Source: Citromicrobium sp. (GTDB lineage: Bacteria > Pseudomonadota > Alphaproteobacteria > Sphingomonadales > Sphingomonadaceae). Taken from it: a DNA stretch of 64,000 nucleotides. Shown here in pieces: positions 26,067 to 35,506 of the stretch. The stretch spans positions 1-64,000 of the forward strand of contig QFNA01000006.1 in assembly GCA_003248395.1 (NCBI GenBank), read 5' to 3'. The notes under the pieces are model-generated. The model searched no databases and had not been told where the DNA came from. It saw only the letters and a list, made by a program, of their open reading frames with translations. The position numbers were made by a program, and so were the translations under genes. Each line of letters opens with the position of its first letter. Positions within the stretch are counted from its first letter, which is position 1.

Positions 26067-26549
26067 ATGAGAAGCACGATTTTTCAAGCAGTTGTTCTTT
26101 CAGGCGCAGCGCTGGCACTGTCGGCTTGCAGCGCCGAGACATCGACGGATCAGGCAGCAGCGGCAGCAACCGGGCTGCCATTGGAGATGAGCGATGCGCG
26201 CCTCGTCCTGCCGCCCGTGTCGGGCAATCCGGGGGCGGTTTACTTCGAGCTGACCAATACAGGCGAAAGAAACTACGCGATCCGCAACGCCGAAGTCGAG
26301 GGTGCGGGCAGCGCGGACATTCACGGCTCCATGGAAATGGACGGCGAAATCCACATGAGCACGGCTCCGCCCCAGCTTATAGAGGCGGGCCAGACCATCC
26401 GGTTCGAACCGGGCGATGTGCATGTCATGGCATTCGACCTTTCGCCCAAATTGAAGGCCGGTGGAACGACCGACCTCACGCTGATCGTGGCCGGTGGGAA
26501 GCGGGCGACTTTTCCGGTCGAGATCCGCGGCGCAGGAGATGATCGCTGA
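26067..26549 (+). CDS. PCuAC-type periplasmic copper chaperone lipoprotein
   Basis: 160 residues from the ATG at 26067, preceded by GAGGAGGGA. The signal ends in a lipobox (ALALSAC). The DUF461/PCuAC domain follows, with [17 protein letters not shown], a Met-rich loop [12 protein letters not shown] and [13 protein letters not shown], which supply the His/Met copper ligands of the family. Such proteins pass Cu(I) to the CuA site of cytochrome oxidase in the periplasm. It is divergent from dnaK and directly followed by the Vgr-related gene. Neither Sco nor oxidase genes are nearby. Confidence 0.88.
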   Translation: MRSTIFQAVVLSGAALALSACSAETSTDQAAAAATGLPLEMSDARLVLPPVSGNPGAVYFELTNTGERNYAIRNAEVEGAGSADIHGSMEMDGEIHMSTAPPQLIEAGQTIRFEPGDVHVMAFDLSPKLKAGGTTDLTLIVAGGKRATFPVEIRGAGDDR

Positions 26550-26554
26550 GCGAT

Positions 26555-27085
26555 TTGCGTGATGAACTGGACGTCGAACTCAACGACGAAAAGGTTGCGG
26601 AAGGATGCGCGGCGGGCGGCGAGCGAGCACTGACTGCGGGAGAAATCGCGCTTGCCCGCAGCGTCTTCGGCAATGTGATCGATTACGAGAAAGTGACGAT
26701 CAGACGCCGCAAGTGGTTTCCGCTGCAGCCGAAGCGGGTGACGATGGCGCCCCGTGGGCATCTGCATTTCCATCCCGCGTCGGAGGCCTATTGCGACGAC
26801 TTTTCACGCGTGGGCTTGATCCGGCAAGGCCTTCTGATCCACGAATTGACGCATGTCTGGCAGAGCCAAATGCGCGGCAAATGGTATCTGGTCACGCGCA
26901 GGATGCCATGGGCGCGGTATGATTACAGCCTGAGACCAGGCTGGGCGCTGGAAAGGTACGGGATCGAGCAACAGGCCGAAATCGTGAAGCACGCGTTCCT
27001 GCTGCGGAACGGTGTCAAGATAGCCGGCGCACCGGACGTTTCCGCATACGATCTGCTGGTCCGGTTTCCCGGAGCGACGGGCTGA
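26555..27085 (+). CDS. Vgr-related protein with an HExxH motif
   Basis: 176 residues from a TTG at 26555, 5 nt after the PCuAC stop. The clearest feature is a zincin-like motif HELTHVWQSQ near residue 95, preceded by TMAPRGHLHFHP and LIRQGLLI. A second region, PGWALERYGIEQQAEIVKHAFLL, supplies a downstream Glu that could be the third ligand. Proteins of this type are labelled Vgr-related in sphingomonad genomes, but there is no VgrG spike domain or type VI gene here. A metallopeptidase-like role is inferred only from the motif. The start codon is uncertain. Confidence 0.7.
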   Translation: MRDELDVELNDEKVAEGCAAGGERALTAGEIALARSVFGNVIDYEKVTIRRRKWFPLQPKRVTMAPRGHLHFHPASEAYCDDFSRVGLIRQGLLIHELTHVWQSQMRGKWYLVTRRMPWARYDYSLRPGWALERYGIEQQAEIVKHAFLLRNGVKIAGAPDVSAYDLLVRFPGATG

Positions 27086-27100
27086 CCGCGCAAAAGAAAA

Positions 27101-27125
27101 GGGCCGCCCCATGACGGAGCGGCCC
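27101..27125 (-). terminator. Rho-independent terminator of the glycine-zipper gene
   Basis: GGGCCGC (27101-27107) pairs with GCGGCCC (27119-27125) around an 11-nt loop. On the minus strand the stem is followed by TTTTCTTTTG. It lies 21 nt past the stop of the minus-strand gene at 27146 and may also slow transcription from the plus strand. Confidence 0.75.
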
Positions 27126-27145
27126 CGAATTCTATCTGGATTTGA

Positions 27146-27436
27146 CTACCAGTAACGACCGTAGCGATCGTCGTTGCGGCAATCGTCGTCGACATAGCGA
27201 CCGTCGCCATAATATCCGTCGCAACGATTGTTCTTGTCCTTCGCGTAGCCGACCACGCCGCCGATGGCGGCTCCGGCAAGGGCGTAGGTTTCGATATCGT
27301 CACCGAGTACGGCAGCGAGGCCCGCTCCGGCAGCGGCGCCCAAACCAGCGCCCTCCACCGCGTAATTCTCGGCGCAAGCGCCCAGGCTCAGCGTGGATAG
27401 TGCGAGCGCCGGGGCGAGGATCATCTTCTTATTCAT
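27146..27436 (-). CDS. Glycine-zipper outer-membrane lipoprotein
   Basis: 96 residues with a lipoprotein signal (ILAPALALSTLSLGAC). A glycine-zipper segment follows, with GAGLGAAAGAGLAAVLG and AGAAIGGVVGYAKD forming two small-residue helices as in SmpA/YMGG-type proteins. The tail is rich in Asp, Tyr and Arg (DDRYGRYW). Proteins of this kind sit in the outer membrane and are often stress-induced; no specific job is known. It has its own terminator. It is convergent with the Vgr-related gene and lies just beyond the end of the DUF885 gene on the same strand. Confidence 0.75.
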   Translation of the reverse strand: MNKKMILAPALALSTLSLGACAENYAVEGAGLGAAAGAGLAAVLGDDIETYALAGAAIGGVVGYAKDKNNRCDGYYGDGRYVDDDCRNDDRYGRYW

Positions 27437-27498
27437 CGTTGTTCTCCGTCATATCCCTGTTGTTCGAATTACGACTGACCGGGATACCCGTTCCGGAA

Positions 27499-29171
27499 TC
27501 AATCGTAGGTCACGCCCGGAAGCCCCTGTCCGCCATCGGCGATGAAGGCGTCGATCCGGTCTTCCAGGGCAGGCAATGGCACCGATCCCAGCGAGAGCAC
27601 GACGTCGTGAAACTTGCGAATGTCGAACCGGTCGCCGAGCGCCTTTTCTGCTTTTTCGCGCACACGACGGATGGTCAACTCGCCCAACTTGTAAGCAAGC
27701 GCCTGTCCAGGCCAGCTGATGTAGCGGTCGACCTCGGTCCCGACTTCGCGTTCGGACAGGGCGGTATGCGACGCGAGATAATCGACCGCCTGCTCGCGGC
27801 TCCAGCCATATTTATGTATGCCGGTGTCGATCACCAAACGGGCCGCACGCCACATCTCGTAGCTCAATCGTCCGAACTTCTCGTAAGGGGTGCGGTAGAT
27901 GCCCATCTCCTCGCCGAGATATTCACTGCACCCTGAAAACTGTGCCCCGGCGCGCACTCGTGGAGCGTCAGCGCGGGGATGTTGTAAAGGGGTCGCGAGG
28001 GCAGGTCATAGGTGTTCATCTGGCAGGCATCGAGTCCGCCCCGGCCCGCCGTATAGAACGGTGCGATCGCCGGATCGACCGGACGAATGGTGTAGCGATG
28101 GCGAGGCAGGAATCCGAAGTAATCGGCCAGTTTTCCATCGACCCGTTTTGCGGTGTAGGCAGAAACCCCCATCAGTTCATCACCCGTGCGGGCGACGAAC
28201 TGGGGATCGGTGCGCAGGAAGGTCACGAATTCGTCCAGCGTGCCGTCGAATCCCGCCTCGCCCTTTACCGTTTCCATCTCAGCCGTAATCCGCGCGACTT
28301 CCTCGAGGCCGATCTGGTGGATTTGCTCCGCTGTCAGGTCGAGGGTTGTGTACTGGCGGATTTGCTGTGCGTAATAGGCTTCGCCGTCGGGCATCTCGAT
28401 CGCGGCCAGCGATGTGCGCGTCTGCGGCAGGTATTCGTCGCGAAAGAATGCCAGCAGTTCAGTATAGGCAGGTGTCACCGCCGACGATATGGCGTCACGT
28501 CCCTCCGCCATCAGCCGCCGCTGTTCGGCCTCCGGAATGCTGCGCGGCATCTCGGCAAACGGGCGCCAGAATGCGCTCTTTTCAGGGTCATCGACGACGT
28601 AGGAAGAGATCGAGACATCGCGCCCCTCGAGCGTAACACGAGGCACGCTGAACCCGCGCGCCAGACCTGCACGGGCGTTGGCCTTGTGCTCTTCGAAATA
28701 GCGCGGAATATCGCGCATCCGCCCGATATAGCGTTCGTAATCCTCTACGGTCGTGAATCCGCCTGGCGCAGCGAGATAGGACCAGAAATTGCTGTCGCTA
28801 TCGAATGGCATTTCCCATTCCGAAAACCGCGCATCCCCGATCTGCTCCTTCAGCAAGGTCTCCAGAACGGTCGCATTGATCTGCGCGTCGTCCGACAGAC
28901 TGTCGCGGTCGATCCTGCCCAGTCGTTCGAGGAATTGCGCGGCGCTGGCGGCCCGCTCCTGCTCGGCTTCCGGAGTGACCGACCACAGCCGGGCGCCGGC
29001 TTCCGAATCCCCTTCCGGAGTCTCGATCATTCCGGATTCTGCGAGCCGATAATCGTGGTATTCTTCCGCGAGCGCGAACAGGGCCGCATCGCCGGAGGAG
29101 CCCTGCGCTGCCAGCGGAGTGGAAAGTGCCGTCGCAGCGAGGACCGCCGCGACCGTGATTGCAGTCCTCAT
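27499..29171 (-). pseudogene. DUF885 exported metallopeptidase-like protein, frameshifted with an internal deletion
   Basis: Frame one starts at the ATG at 29171 with a signal peptide (TVAAVLAATALSTPLAAQ) and runs through the DUF885 body to LTLHECAPGHSFQGA near 27930. This is the HE...PGH metal-site motif of the family. The next family residues, SEYLGEEMGIYRTPYEKFGR, occur in another frame and continue correctly to the stop at 27499. Roughly 27 residues normally joining them (an EGW-containing helix) are missing, with a net loss of 1 more than a multiple of 3. As written the protein ends shortly after HSFQG. It starts 22 nt after grpE, so it may be read from the hrcA-grpE transcript. Confidence 0.85.
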
Positions 29172-29193
29172 GTTTCTCTCCCTTGGGAAAACG

Positions 29194-29787
29194 TCAGCCC
29201 GGCTTCTTGGCGACACCCACCATTGCGGGTCGCAGCAAGCGATCCTTGATCATGTAGCCCGCCTGCATTTCCTGGACGATGGTGCCCGGCTCGACGTCGT
29301 CGGTCGGCACTTCCATCATCGCCTGATGCTGGTTGGGGTCGAGCGGCATGCCCGTCGACGCAATCCGCGTTATGCCATTCTGGCTGAACACCTTTTCGAG
29401 TTCGCGCTGGGTCGCTTCGATCCCTGCGATGAATCCCTTGAGCTTTTCTTCTCCGCGAAGATCCTCGGGAATGGCGTCCAGCGCGCGCGACAAATTGTCG
29501 GCCACACTCAGGACATCCCGGGCAAATCCGGTCGCCGCGTAGTTGCGCGCGTCCTGGACGTCCTTTTCCATGCGACGGCGCACATTTTGCGTTTCGGCCT
29601 GGGCATAGAGCACGTCCTGCTTCGCCGCTTCGAGATCGCCGCGAAGGCTCGCTAGCGCATCGTCCAGCGCCTCCTCTGCCGTTTCGGCGCCATCGTCGCG
29701 CAGATGTTCGGGCACGCCTTCCATCTCGCGCGCCACTTCTTCATCGACCGCTTCGTCCTGCGGTTCGTTGGTCTTGTTCTCGGTCAC
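29194..29787 (-). CDS. grpE: Nucleotide exchange factor GrpE
   Basis: 197 residues from a GTG at 29787 (MTENKTNEPQDEAVDEEVAR). An acidic N-terminus precedes the long dimer-forming coiled coil (DLEAAKQDVLYAQAETQNVR), followed by NYAATGFARDVLSVADNLSRAL. The beta-wing contains the signature LDPNQHQAMMEVPTDDVEPG and QAGYMIKDRLLRPAMVGV. GrpE releases ADP from DnaK and acts as a thermosensor. It follows hrcA by 12 nt on the same strand, the classical hrcA-grpE pair. Confidence 0.95.
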   Translation of the reverse strand: MTENKTNEPQDEAVDEEVAREMEGVPEHLRDDGAETAEEALDDALASLRGDLEAAKQDVLYAQAETQNVRRRMEKDVQDARNYAATGFARDVLSVADNLSRALDAIPEDLRGEEKLKGFIAGIEATQRELEKVFSQNGITRIASTGMPLDPNQHQAMMEVPTDDVEPGTIVQEMQAGYMIKDRLLRPAMVGVAKKPG

Positions 29788-29799
29788 TTAAAAACCCTG

Positions 29800-30843
29800 T
29801 CAGCCAATTCTCTTGCCCAAGGATCGGGCGGTGAAATCCACCATGGGGACGACACGGGCGTAATTCAACCGAGTCGGGCCGATGACCCCGAGCACGCCGA
29901 GCACCTTGCCGTCGCGATCGCGATAGGGCGCCGCAATGACCGAGGAACCCGACAGGGCGAAAAGCCGGTTTTCGCTCCCGATAAAGATACGCATGGCTTC
30001 TGCCTCGCGCGCGCTTTCCAGCAGCGTCGAGACCGACTGCTTGCTTTCCAGATCGTCCAGTAGCGAGCGGACTCTCTCAATATCGCCCAAGGCTTCTTCG
30101 TCGAGCAGATTTGCCTGGCCACGTACGATGAGCACCGGACGTGCCGCGGCATCCTTCGTCCATGTGGCGATTCCGCGGGCGACAAGCTCGCGACTGGCTT
30201 CGTCGAGCGCGGTCATGCCGCTCGAAATTTCGTCGGTTACCAGAGCAGCCGCTTCGGCCAGCGTGCGTCCGGATGCGCGCGCAGTGAGGTAATTGCTTGC
30301 CGCTTCGAGCGACATCCCCAGCGAATCGACCGACAGCGACAATATCCGATTCTCGACTTGGCCGTCTTCGCTCACGAGAACCGCCAGCACGCGCTGGGAA
30401 TCGAGGCTGGTCAAGGCGATCTGTGCCAGCCTGGGTTCACGCCGCGGGACCGTGACCATGCCCGCCGCGCCTGACAGGTCGGACAGCAGCGCACTGGTCT
30501 CTTCGAGTGCTCGCTCGATCGGCCCCGGCTCACGAAGTCTCTGTTCTATCGCTTCGCGCTCGGCTTGCGTCGGTGTCGAGACCTGCATCATCGCGTCGAC
30601 GAACAGCCTCAATCCGCTTTCGGTTGGCATGCGGCCGGCACTGGTATGAGGTGCTGACAGCAGTCCGCGCTGCTCCAGCTCTGCCAGGACCGACCGGATC
30701 GACGCAGGAGACAGGTTCACCCCGCCCTCCCCTGCCAGCGATTTGGAGCCAACCGGAAATCCGCTTTCGAGATAGCCCTCTACCACGAGCCGGAAAATCT
30801 CGCGCGCGCGATCGGACATGTCGGTGAGTGGCGGGGAACGCAT
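29800..30843 (-). CDS. hrcA: Heat-inducible transcription repressor HrcA
   Basis: 347 residues, or 339 if the second ATG (30819, [20 protein letters not shown]) is used. The winged-helix N-terminus contains [11 protein letters not shown] and [32 protein letters not shown], the classic HrcA DNA-binding signature. The rest is the GAF-like dimer domain ending [21 protein letters not shown]. HrcA represses groE-type genes through CIRCE; no CIRCE inverted repeat was seen anywhere in this window. A CTTG box at about 30875-30878 lies upstream, but its -10 partner is poor and close to the first ATG, which favours the second start if that promoter is real. Confidence 0.95.
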   Translation of the reverse strand: MRSPPLTDMSDRAREIFRLVVEGYLESGFPVGSKSLAGEGGVNLSPASIRSVLAELEQRGLLSAPHTSAGRMPTESGLRLFVDAMMQVSTPTQAEREAIEQRLREPGPIERALEETSALLSDLSGAAGMVTVPRREPRLAQIALTSLDSQRVLAVLVSEDGQVENRILSLSVDSLGMSLEAASNYLTARASGRTLAEAAALVTDEISSGMTALDEASRELVARGIATWTKDAAARPVLIVRGQANLLDEEALGDIERVRSLLDDLESKQSVSTLLESAREAEAMRIFIGSENRLFALSGSSVIAAPYRDRDGKVLGVLGVIGPTRLNYARVVPMVDFTARSLGKRIG

Positions 30844-30942
30844 CCTGCATATCTAGCCGATAGTCGATGCGCCACAAGGGTTGCGGGCTGGAAATCGTTG
30901 GGCCAAGGCGAGCGACGAGAATCGACTGGACTGGAGAATTTT

Positions 30943-31659
30943 ATGCGACCCTCAGGCCGCGCGCCCGACGAGATGCGCACGATTGCAATCGAGACTGGCT
31001 ATACGCGTCACGCGGAAGGAAGCTGCCTGATTTCCTTCGGGGACACCAAAGTCCTGTGCACGGCATCGGTCGAAGAAAGACTGCCGCCGTGGATGAAGGG
31101 CAAGGGTCAGGGCTGGGTCACAGGCGAATATTCGATGCTCCCGCGCGCCACCCACACGAGGGGGCAACGTGAAGCGGCCAAGGGCAAGCAAAGCGGCCGC
31201 ACGCAGGAAATCCAGCGCCTGATCGGGCGTTCCTTGCGCGCGGTGGTCGACATGAAGAAGCTGGGCGAGCGGCAAATCACATTGGATTGCGATGTCATCC
31301 AGGCGGATGGCGGAACCCGGACTGCGGCGATCTCCGGGGCTTGGGTGGCCCTGCGACTGGCAGTCGATGGCCTCATGAAGTCCGGAGCAGTGGTCGAAGA
31401 TCCGATTACCGCCAAGGTAGCGGCTATCTCGTGCGGAATCTATCAGGGCACACCGGTGCTCGACCTCGATTATCCGGAAGACAGCACCGCGGATGCCGAT
31501 GCGAATTTCGTCCTGATCGAGGGAGGCAAGATCGCCGAAACGCAAGCGACTGCCGAAGGGGCGCCCTTCGACGAGGAAGGATTCTTGCGGCTGTTGCGAT
31601 TGGCGCAAATCGGTTGCGGCCAGATTTTCAAGGCACAGGAGGCGGCGACCCGCACATGA
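30943..31659 (+). CDS. rph: Ribonuclease PH
   Basis: 238 residues from the ATG at 30943 ([20 protein letters not shown]) with a CTGGAG site upstream. The phosphorolytic core is complete: [55 protein letters not shown], and [17 protein letters not shown] with the conserved phosphate-site Arg and Asp residues. RNase PH trims tRNA 3' ends using phosphate. Its stop overlaps the rdgB start (ATGA), a common pairing. Confidence 0.97.
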   Translation: MRPSGRAPDEMRTIAIETGYTRHAEGSCLISFGDTKVLCTASVEERLPPWMKGKGQGWVTGEYSMLPRATHTRGQREAAKGKQSGRTQEIQRLIGRSLRAVVDMKKLGERQITLDCDVIQADGGTRTAAISGAWVALRLAVDGLMKSGAVVEDPITAKVAAISCGIYQGTPVLDLDYPEDSTADADANFVLIEGGKIAETQATAEGAPFDEEGFLRLLRLAQIGCGQIFKAQEAATRT

Positions 31660-32285
31660 CCCGGCGGCTCGGTTCCGGATCACTGGTCATCGCGACCCAC
31701 AATGCCGGCAAGCTCGCGGAAATTTCCGCCTTGCTCGAACCGTACGGATTGAAGTGCCTTTCGGCCGGGTCGCTCGGCCTTCCCGAGCCTGCAGAAACGG
31801 GTGAGAGTTTTGTCGAGAACGCGCTGATCAAGGCGCGCGCGGCCGCCGAAGCATCAGGATTGCCCGCATTGGCCGATGACAGTGGTCTTTCGGTCGATGC
31901 GCTCGACGGAAGGCCCGGTGTGTACACGGCGGACTGGGCAGAACGACAGTGGTTCGAGGGAGAGCCAGGACGCGACTGGTATCTGGCGATGGGCAAGGTC
32001 GAGGGTCTGTTGCAGCAACGCGGCGAGGATACAGACCGGAGCGCAGCCTTCCATTGCGTTCTCGCACTTGCATGGCCCGAGGGCGATTACGCGATTTACG
32101 AAGGGATCGCGCGCGGATCGCTGGTGTGGCCTCCGCGTGGAGACCTCGGTTTCGGATATGATCCGGTCTTCGTGCCCGATGGGAGCGAGAAAACGTTCGC
32201 GGAAATCGAACCTGCGGAGAAGCATCGCATGAGCCACCGCGCCGATGCGTTTGCGAAACTGGTTGCCGAACAGTTCGGTCAGTAA
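31656..32285 (+). CDS. rdgB: XTP/dITP pyrophosphatase (RdgB/HAM1)
   Basis: 209 residues from the ATG at 31656. The family signature is intact: [15 protein letters not shown], the metal-site [23 protein letters not shown], and [20 protein letters not shown] with [12 protein letters not shown] near the end. The enzyme hydrolyses deaminated purine nucleoside triphosphates to keep them out of DNA. It is co-translated with rph. Its end overlaps the convergent CAP gene by 7 nt. Confidence 0.96.
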   Translation: MTRRLGSGSLVIATHNAGKLAEISALLEPYGLKCLSAGSLGLPEPAETGESFVENALIKARAAAEASGLPALADDSGLSVDALDGRPGVYTADWAERQWFEGEPGRDWYLAMGKVEGLLQQRGEDTDRSAAFHCVLALAWPEGDYAIYEGIARGSLVWPPRGDLGFGYDPVFVPDGSEKTFAEIEPAEKHRMSHRADAFAKLVAEQFGQ

Positions 32286-32875
32286 GGGCTCCTGCCTATC
32301 ACATTGCCCGCAGGGTAATAACGGCACACAAGCACGTCCCATTCGCCCCGGCTGACGACCGAACAGCCGACCTCCTGCGTGTCGCGCCAGACCACCTGGC
32401 TGTAATGCCCGGCATCGTACCAATTGCCCGTACGCGAAATTCTCGGGAAGCTGCCGCGACGGAAATGCCGCTTTTCGGCGATGAAGCTGCCGACCATCGA
32501 ATCGACATCCCAGTGGCCGGCGGTGCCCATCCACAAATTCTCGCCCGCTTCGCCGCGCGTCCTCTCGTCCGCATGTTGCAGGACACCGCGCCGTGCGAGC
32601 ACTTCGCCCCACTCGCGCGCGCCGCGTTCAAGCCTACTGTTCCAGCGCAGCGCGGGCAGGCCGAGCCTCTCTCGCTCGGCATTGTGGGAGGCCAGCATTC
32701 GCGATGCATCGTGGTGGAGCCGGGTCTCGCTGTGAGCGGTCGCTGCCGCCGCCGCACCTTCGCGCGCGCTTGCAGCCACGGCCAAACCCGTGGCACAAAG
32801 GGCTGCAACGGCAGCGCCAGTCGTCGCGACCTTTGGCCCGATCTCTCTACATTCACTGGCCCTTTTGTCTGGCAA
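32279..32875 (-). CDS. Secreted CAP-domain (SCP/PR-1-like) protein
   Basis: 198 residues. A hydrophobic signal ([17 protein letters not shown]) is followed by the CAP fold: [30 protein letters not shown], and [19 protein letters not shown], the family signature with the conserved His and Glu residues. Two cysteines near the C-terminus (VGCSVV, VCRYYP) probably form a disulfide. Bacterial CAP proteins are exported and may bind lipids or the cell wall. The only in-frame start giving a signal peptide is a TTG at 32875, which makes the gene overlap the divergent hemW start by 43 nt. The start is therefore unsure. Confidence 0.82.
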   Translation of the reverse strand: MPDKRASECREIGPKVATTGAAVAALCATGLAVAASAREGAAAAATAHSETRLHHDASRMLASHNAERERLGLPALRWNSRLERGAREWGEVLARRGVLQHADERTRGEAGENLWMGTAGHWDVDSMVGSFIAEKRHFRRGSFPRISRTGNWYDAGHYSQVVWRDTQEVGCSVVSRGEWDVLVCRYYPAGNVIGRSPY

Positions 32876-33987
32876 AGTGCCCCTATTGCGATTTCAACAG
32901 CCATGTTCGCGCCGGGATCGACATTGCGGCGTGGCGCGAAGCCTTGATTGCGGATCTCCGCGTCGAGAAAAACGCAGTCGGTGCCTCCGCGCCACTCGAA
33001 AGCATCTTCTTCGGCGGTGGAACGCCATCGCTCATGCCGCCCGCGCTCGTGGAAGATCTCCTGGCCGAGGCGGAGCGCCTGTGGGGGTTCGATCCGAATA
33101 TCGAAATCACGCTCGAAGCCAATCCGTCCTCCGTCGAAGCCGATAATTTCAGGGATATTGCGACGGCTGGCGTAAATCGGGTGTCTCTCGGCGTGCAAAG
33201 CCTGCGCGACGAAGCGCTTCGTTTTCTGGGCAGGTTGCACGGCGCGGACGAGGCGCGTGAAGCCGTCGACACGGCACAAAGCGTCTTCGACCGGGTTTCG
33301 ATCGACCTGATTTACGCGCGGCCCGGGCAGACCGAGGCCGAGTGGGAAAGGGAACTGGCAGAAGCGCTTGCGATTGGCACCGACCACCTGTCGCTCTATC
33401 AATTGACGATCGAGCAGGCCACGCGCTTTGCAACCGATGTGCGGCGCGGGGTGTTCGTGCCGCTCGACGACGACAACGCAGCCGATCTCTTCGCACTCAC
33501 GCGCACAATGACGTCAGCGTCGGGCATACCGGCTTACGAGGTCAGCAACCATGCGCGCCCCGGTCAGGAAAGCCGTCACAATCTCACCTACTGGCGATAT
33601 AATGATTACGTCGGGATTGGGCCGGGCGCGCATGGGCGACGCGGCGGCGTCGCGACCGCGCGTCACAAGAAGCCGGAAAATTATCTCTCGGCCGTGCGCG
33701 ACAAGGGCCACGGGATTGTCGAGGAAACTACGCTCGGCGCGCGCGAAATGGCATCCGAAGCTCTCTTGATGGGATTGCGCCTGCATGAGGGCGTTTGCCT
33801 CGACCACCTCTCCGCCCGCTTCGGGCTCTCACGTGAGGCGCTGATCGATGACGAAAAGATACGTCTTTACAGTTCCTTGGGACTTATCTCTGAAATCGGC
33901 TCCCGTCTGACCGTGACCGAGGTCGGTATGCCGCTGCTCGACGCACTGCTCGGTGAACTTGTCGCGCGCGATCTTGTCGAGGGATGA
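32833..33987 (+). CDS. hemW: HemW, radical SAM heme chaperone/coproporphyrinogen oxidase-like
   Basis: 384 residues from a TTG at 32833 ([19 protein letters not shown]). The [4Fe-4S] motif CLAKCPYC fits CxxxCxxC with an extra nearby Cys, and GGGTPSLMP and EANPSSVEADNF follow. The HemW-specific HNLTYWRYNDYVGIGPGAHGR indicates a heme chaperone rather than HemN. No ATG lies near the motif, so the TTG is the only sensible start, directly overlapping the divergent CAP gene. The stop overlaps the start of xerC. HemW inserts heme into respiratory enzymes. Confidence 0.93.
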   Translation: MARSLYIHWPFCLAKCPYCDFNSHVRAGIDIAAWREALIADLRVEKNAVGASAPLESIFFGGGTPSLMPPALVEDLLAEAERLWGFDPNIEITLEANPSSVEADNFRDIATAGVNRVSLGVQSLRDEALRFLGRLHGADEAREAVDTAQSVFDRVSIDLIYARPGQTEAEWERELAEALAIGTDHLSLYQLTIEQATRFATDVRRGVFVPLDDDNAADLFALTRTMTSASGIPAYEVSNHARPGQESRHNLTYWRYNDYVGIGPGAHGRRGGVATARHKKPENYLSAVRDKGHGIVEETTLGAREMASEALLMGLRLHEGVCLDHLSARFGLSREALIDDEKIRLYSSLGLISEIGSRLTVTEVGMPLLDALLGELVARDLVEG

Positions 33988-34880
33988 CGAGGCATGATCT
34001 CCTCGCGGCATGGCACCATCATCTGTCGCTCGGATTGAGGCGATCGGAGCACACTGTGCGGGCCTACGGCAAGGCGGCCGAACGCCTATTGTCCGGCAAT
34101 AATCTCGACGATTGGCGGGGCGTTGCAGCGCTGGACAGCAAATCTCTCCGCGAACATCTCGCCAAGCGGCGTGCCGACGGCTTGTCGAACGCGTCGATTG
34201 CCCGCGAATTGTCTGCATTGAAGGCGTTCATCGCCTTTGCGAAAGTCCAGCACGGCGAAGACCGGGCAGACGCACCGCGCATGCGGGGGCCGCGCATCAA
34301 GAAGGGCCTGCCCCGCCCGGTCTCGCCAGACGATGCCATCGGCTTGGCCGAGACAGTCGATGCGCTTGCCGAGGACGACTGGATCGGTGCGCGAGACCGG
34401 GCGGTGTTGATGCTGCTCTACGGTGCCGGGATGCGGATCGCGGAAGCGCTGTCGCTGACCGGCAGCGTGCTCCCGCTCGGAGAGCGCCTCACGGTTACCG
34501 GCAAAGGCGGGAAGCAGAGGGTCGTGCCGCTGCTCCCGATCGTCTGCGAAGCCGTCGCGGACTATGTGGACAGATGCCCCTGGGCAATCCACAACGACGG
34601 ACCGCTGTTTCTCGGTGCGAAGGGCGGACCATTGCGCCAAGGCGTGGTCCAGAAAGCGACGGCGAAGGCCAGAATGGCGCTTGGACTTCCCGCGACTGCG
34701 ACGCCGCACGCGCTCCGCCACAGCTTCGCCACGCATCTGCTGAGCGCGGGTGCCGATCTGCGCAGCCTGCAGGAACTGCTTGGCCACGCCAGCCTCGGTT
34801 CGACACAGATCTATACCAAGGTCGACGCCGCGGCGATGCTCGAAACCTACCGCAACGCGCATCCTCGGGAGCGTGATTAA
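33984..34880 (+). CDS. xerC: Tyrosine recombinase XerC
   Basis: 298 residues. A SAM-like core-binding domain (1-95) is followed by the catalytic domain with all expected residues: Arg in YGAGMRIAEALSL, Lys in VTGKGGKQRVVPL, HxxR in TPHALRHSFATHLL, His in LLGHASLGSTQIYTKV, and Tyr in the same segment. XerC with XerD resolves chromosome dimers at dif. It overlaps the hemW stop by 4 nt. It is unlikely to be an integron or phage integrase given its length and housekeeping context. No dif site was recognised nearby. Confidence 0.9.
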   Translation: MTRHDLLAAWHHHLSLGLRRSEHTVRAYGKAAERLLSGNNLDDWRGVAALDSKSLREHLAKRRADGLSNASIARELSALKAFIAFAKVQHGEDRADAPRMRGPRIKKGLPRPVSPDDAIGLAETVDALAEDDWIGARDRAVLMLLYGAGMRIAEALSLTGSVLPLGERLTVTGKGGKQRVVPLLPIVCEAVADYVDRCPWAIHNDGPLFLGAKGGPLRQGVVQKATAKARMALGLPATATPHALRHSFATHLLSAGADLRSLQELLGHASLGSTQIYTKVDAAAMLETYRNAHPRERD

Positions 34881-35482
34881 CGCTCGGAACGCGGCTTCCA
34901 GTTTGCGACCCTCCAGCCATACCACAGCAGGCCCGCAAAGATGATGCCGCCGACAACATAGCCTGCCGCAGCATCATACTGTTCTATCAAGCCCGACAGT
35001 TTCCCGCCTCCCCAGATCAGCAATCCGTTCCAGATCAGCGAACCGAGGAAGGTGAACAAAAGGAACCGCCACATTTTCATGTGGGCCAGACCCGCGGGCA
35101 ACGAAACAATCGTCCGGAGAAATGGCGAGAAGCGGAGGAGGAACACGACCCAGTCCCCATGCTTGCGAAAGGCCAGCCGGGCTTTCTCGAAATCTTCCCA
35201 TTCCAGGGTCAGCCAGCGCCCCCGCCGATCCACGAAGGCCTGGAGCTGCTGCTCGCTCCAGCGCCAACCGAGCCAGTACCACACGCAATTGCCGGCCACG
35301 GTGCCCAGCGTTCCGATCAGGAGCAGCGGCCAGAAGGAGAATGTGCCGCGCGCAACCAGCACGCCGCCATAGCCCATGATGATTTCGGACGGCACTGGCG
35401 GGAAGATATTCTCCAGCGCCATCAGCAGGAAAATCCCGGCATAGCCGCCGGTCTGGATCGCATTGAGGATAAACTGGTTCAC
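34877..35482 (-). CDS. DedA family inner-membrane protein
   Basis: 201 residues from a GTG at 35482. The SNARE-associated/DedA fold shows hydrophobic segments and the family motifs ENIFPPVPSEIIMGYGGVL and FLRFSPFLRTIVSLPAGLAHM, where the Glu and Arg are characteristic. DedA proteins are thought to flip undecaprenyl phosphate or phosphatidylethanolamine and are needed for membrane homeostasis. It is convergent with xerC, sharing the TTAA stop tetramer, and lies 24 nt downstream of gshB on the same strand. Confidence 0.9.
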   Translation of the reverse strand: MNQFILNAIQTGGYAGIFLLMALENIFPPVPSEIIMGYGGVLVARGTFSFWPLLLIGTLGTVAGNCVWYWLGWRWSEQQLQAFVDRRGRWLTLEWEDFEKARLAFRKHGDWVVFLLRFSPFLRTIVSLPAGLAHMKMWRFLLFTFLGSLIWNGLLIWGGGKLSGLIEQYDAAAGYVVGGIIFAGLLWYGWRVANWKPRSER

Positions 35483-35506
35483 ATGCGTCGTAATGCGCTG
35501 GCGAGA

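Noticed and set aside
30844..30942. A second RpoH promoter in front of hrcA
   Set aside because: CTTG is present at about 30875-30878, but the -10 candidate CTAGATAT fits the consensus poorly, so it is not listed as a feature.
33984..34880. Integron or phage integrase
   Set aside because: The tyrosine recombinase has XerC length and motifs, sits between hemW and dedA in a housekeeping run, and has no attachment site or cassette array beside it.
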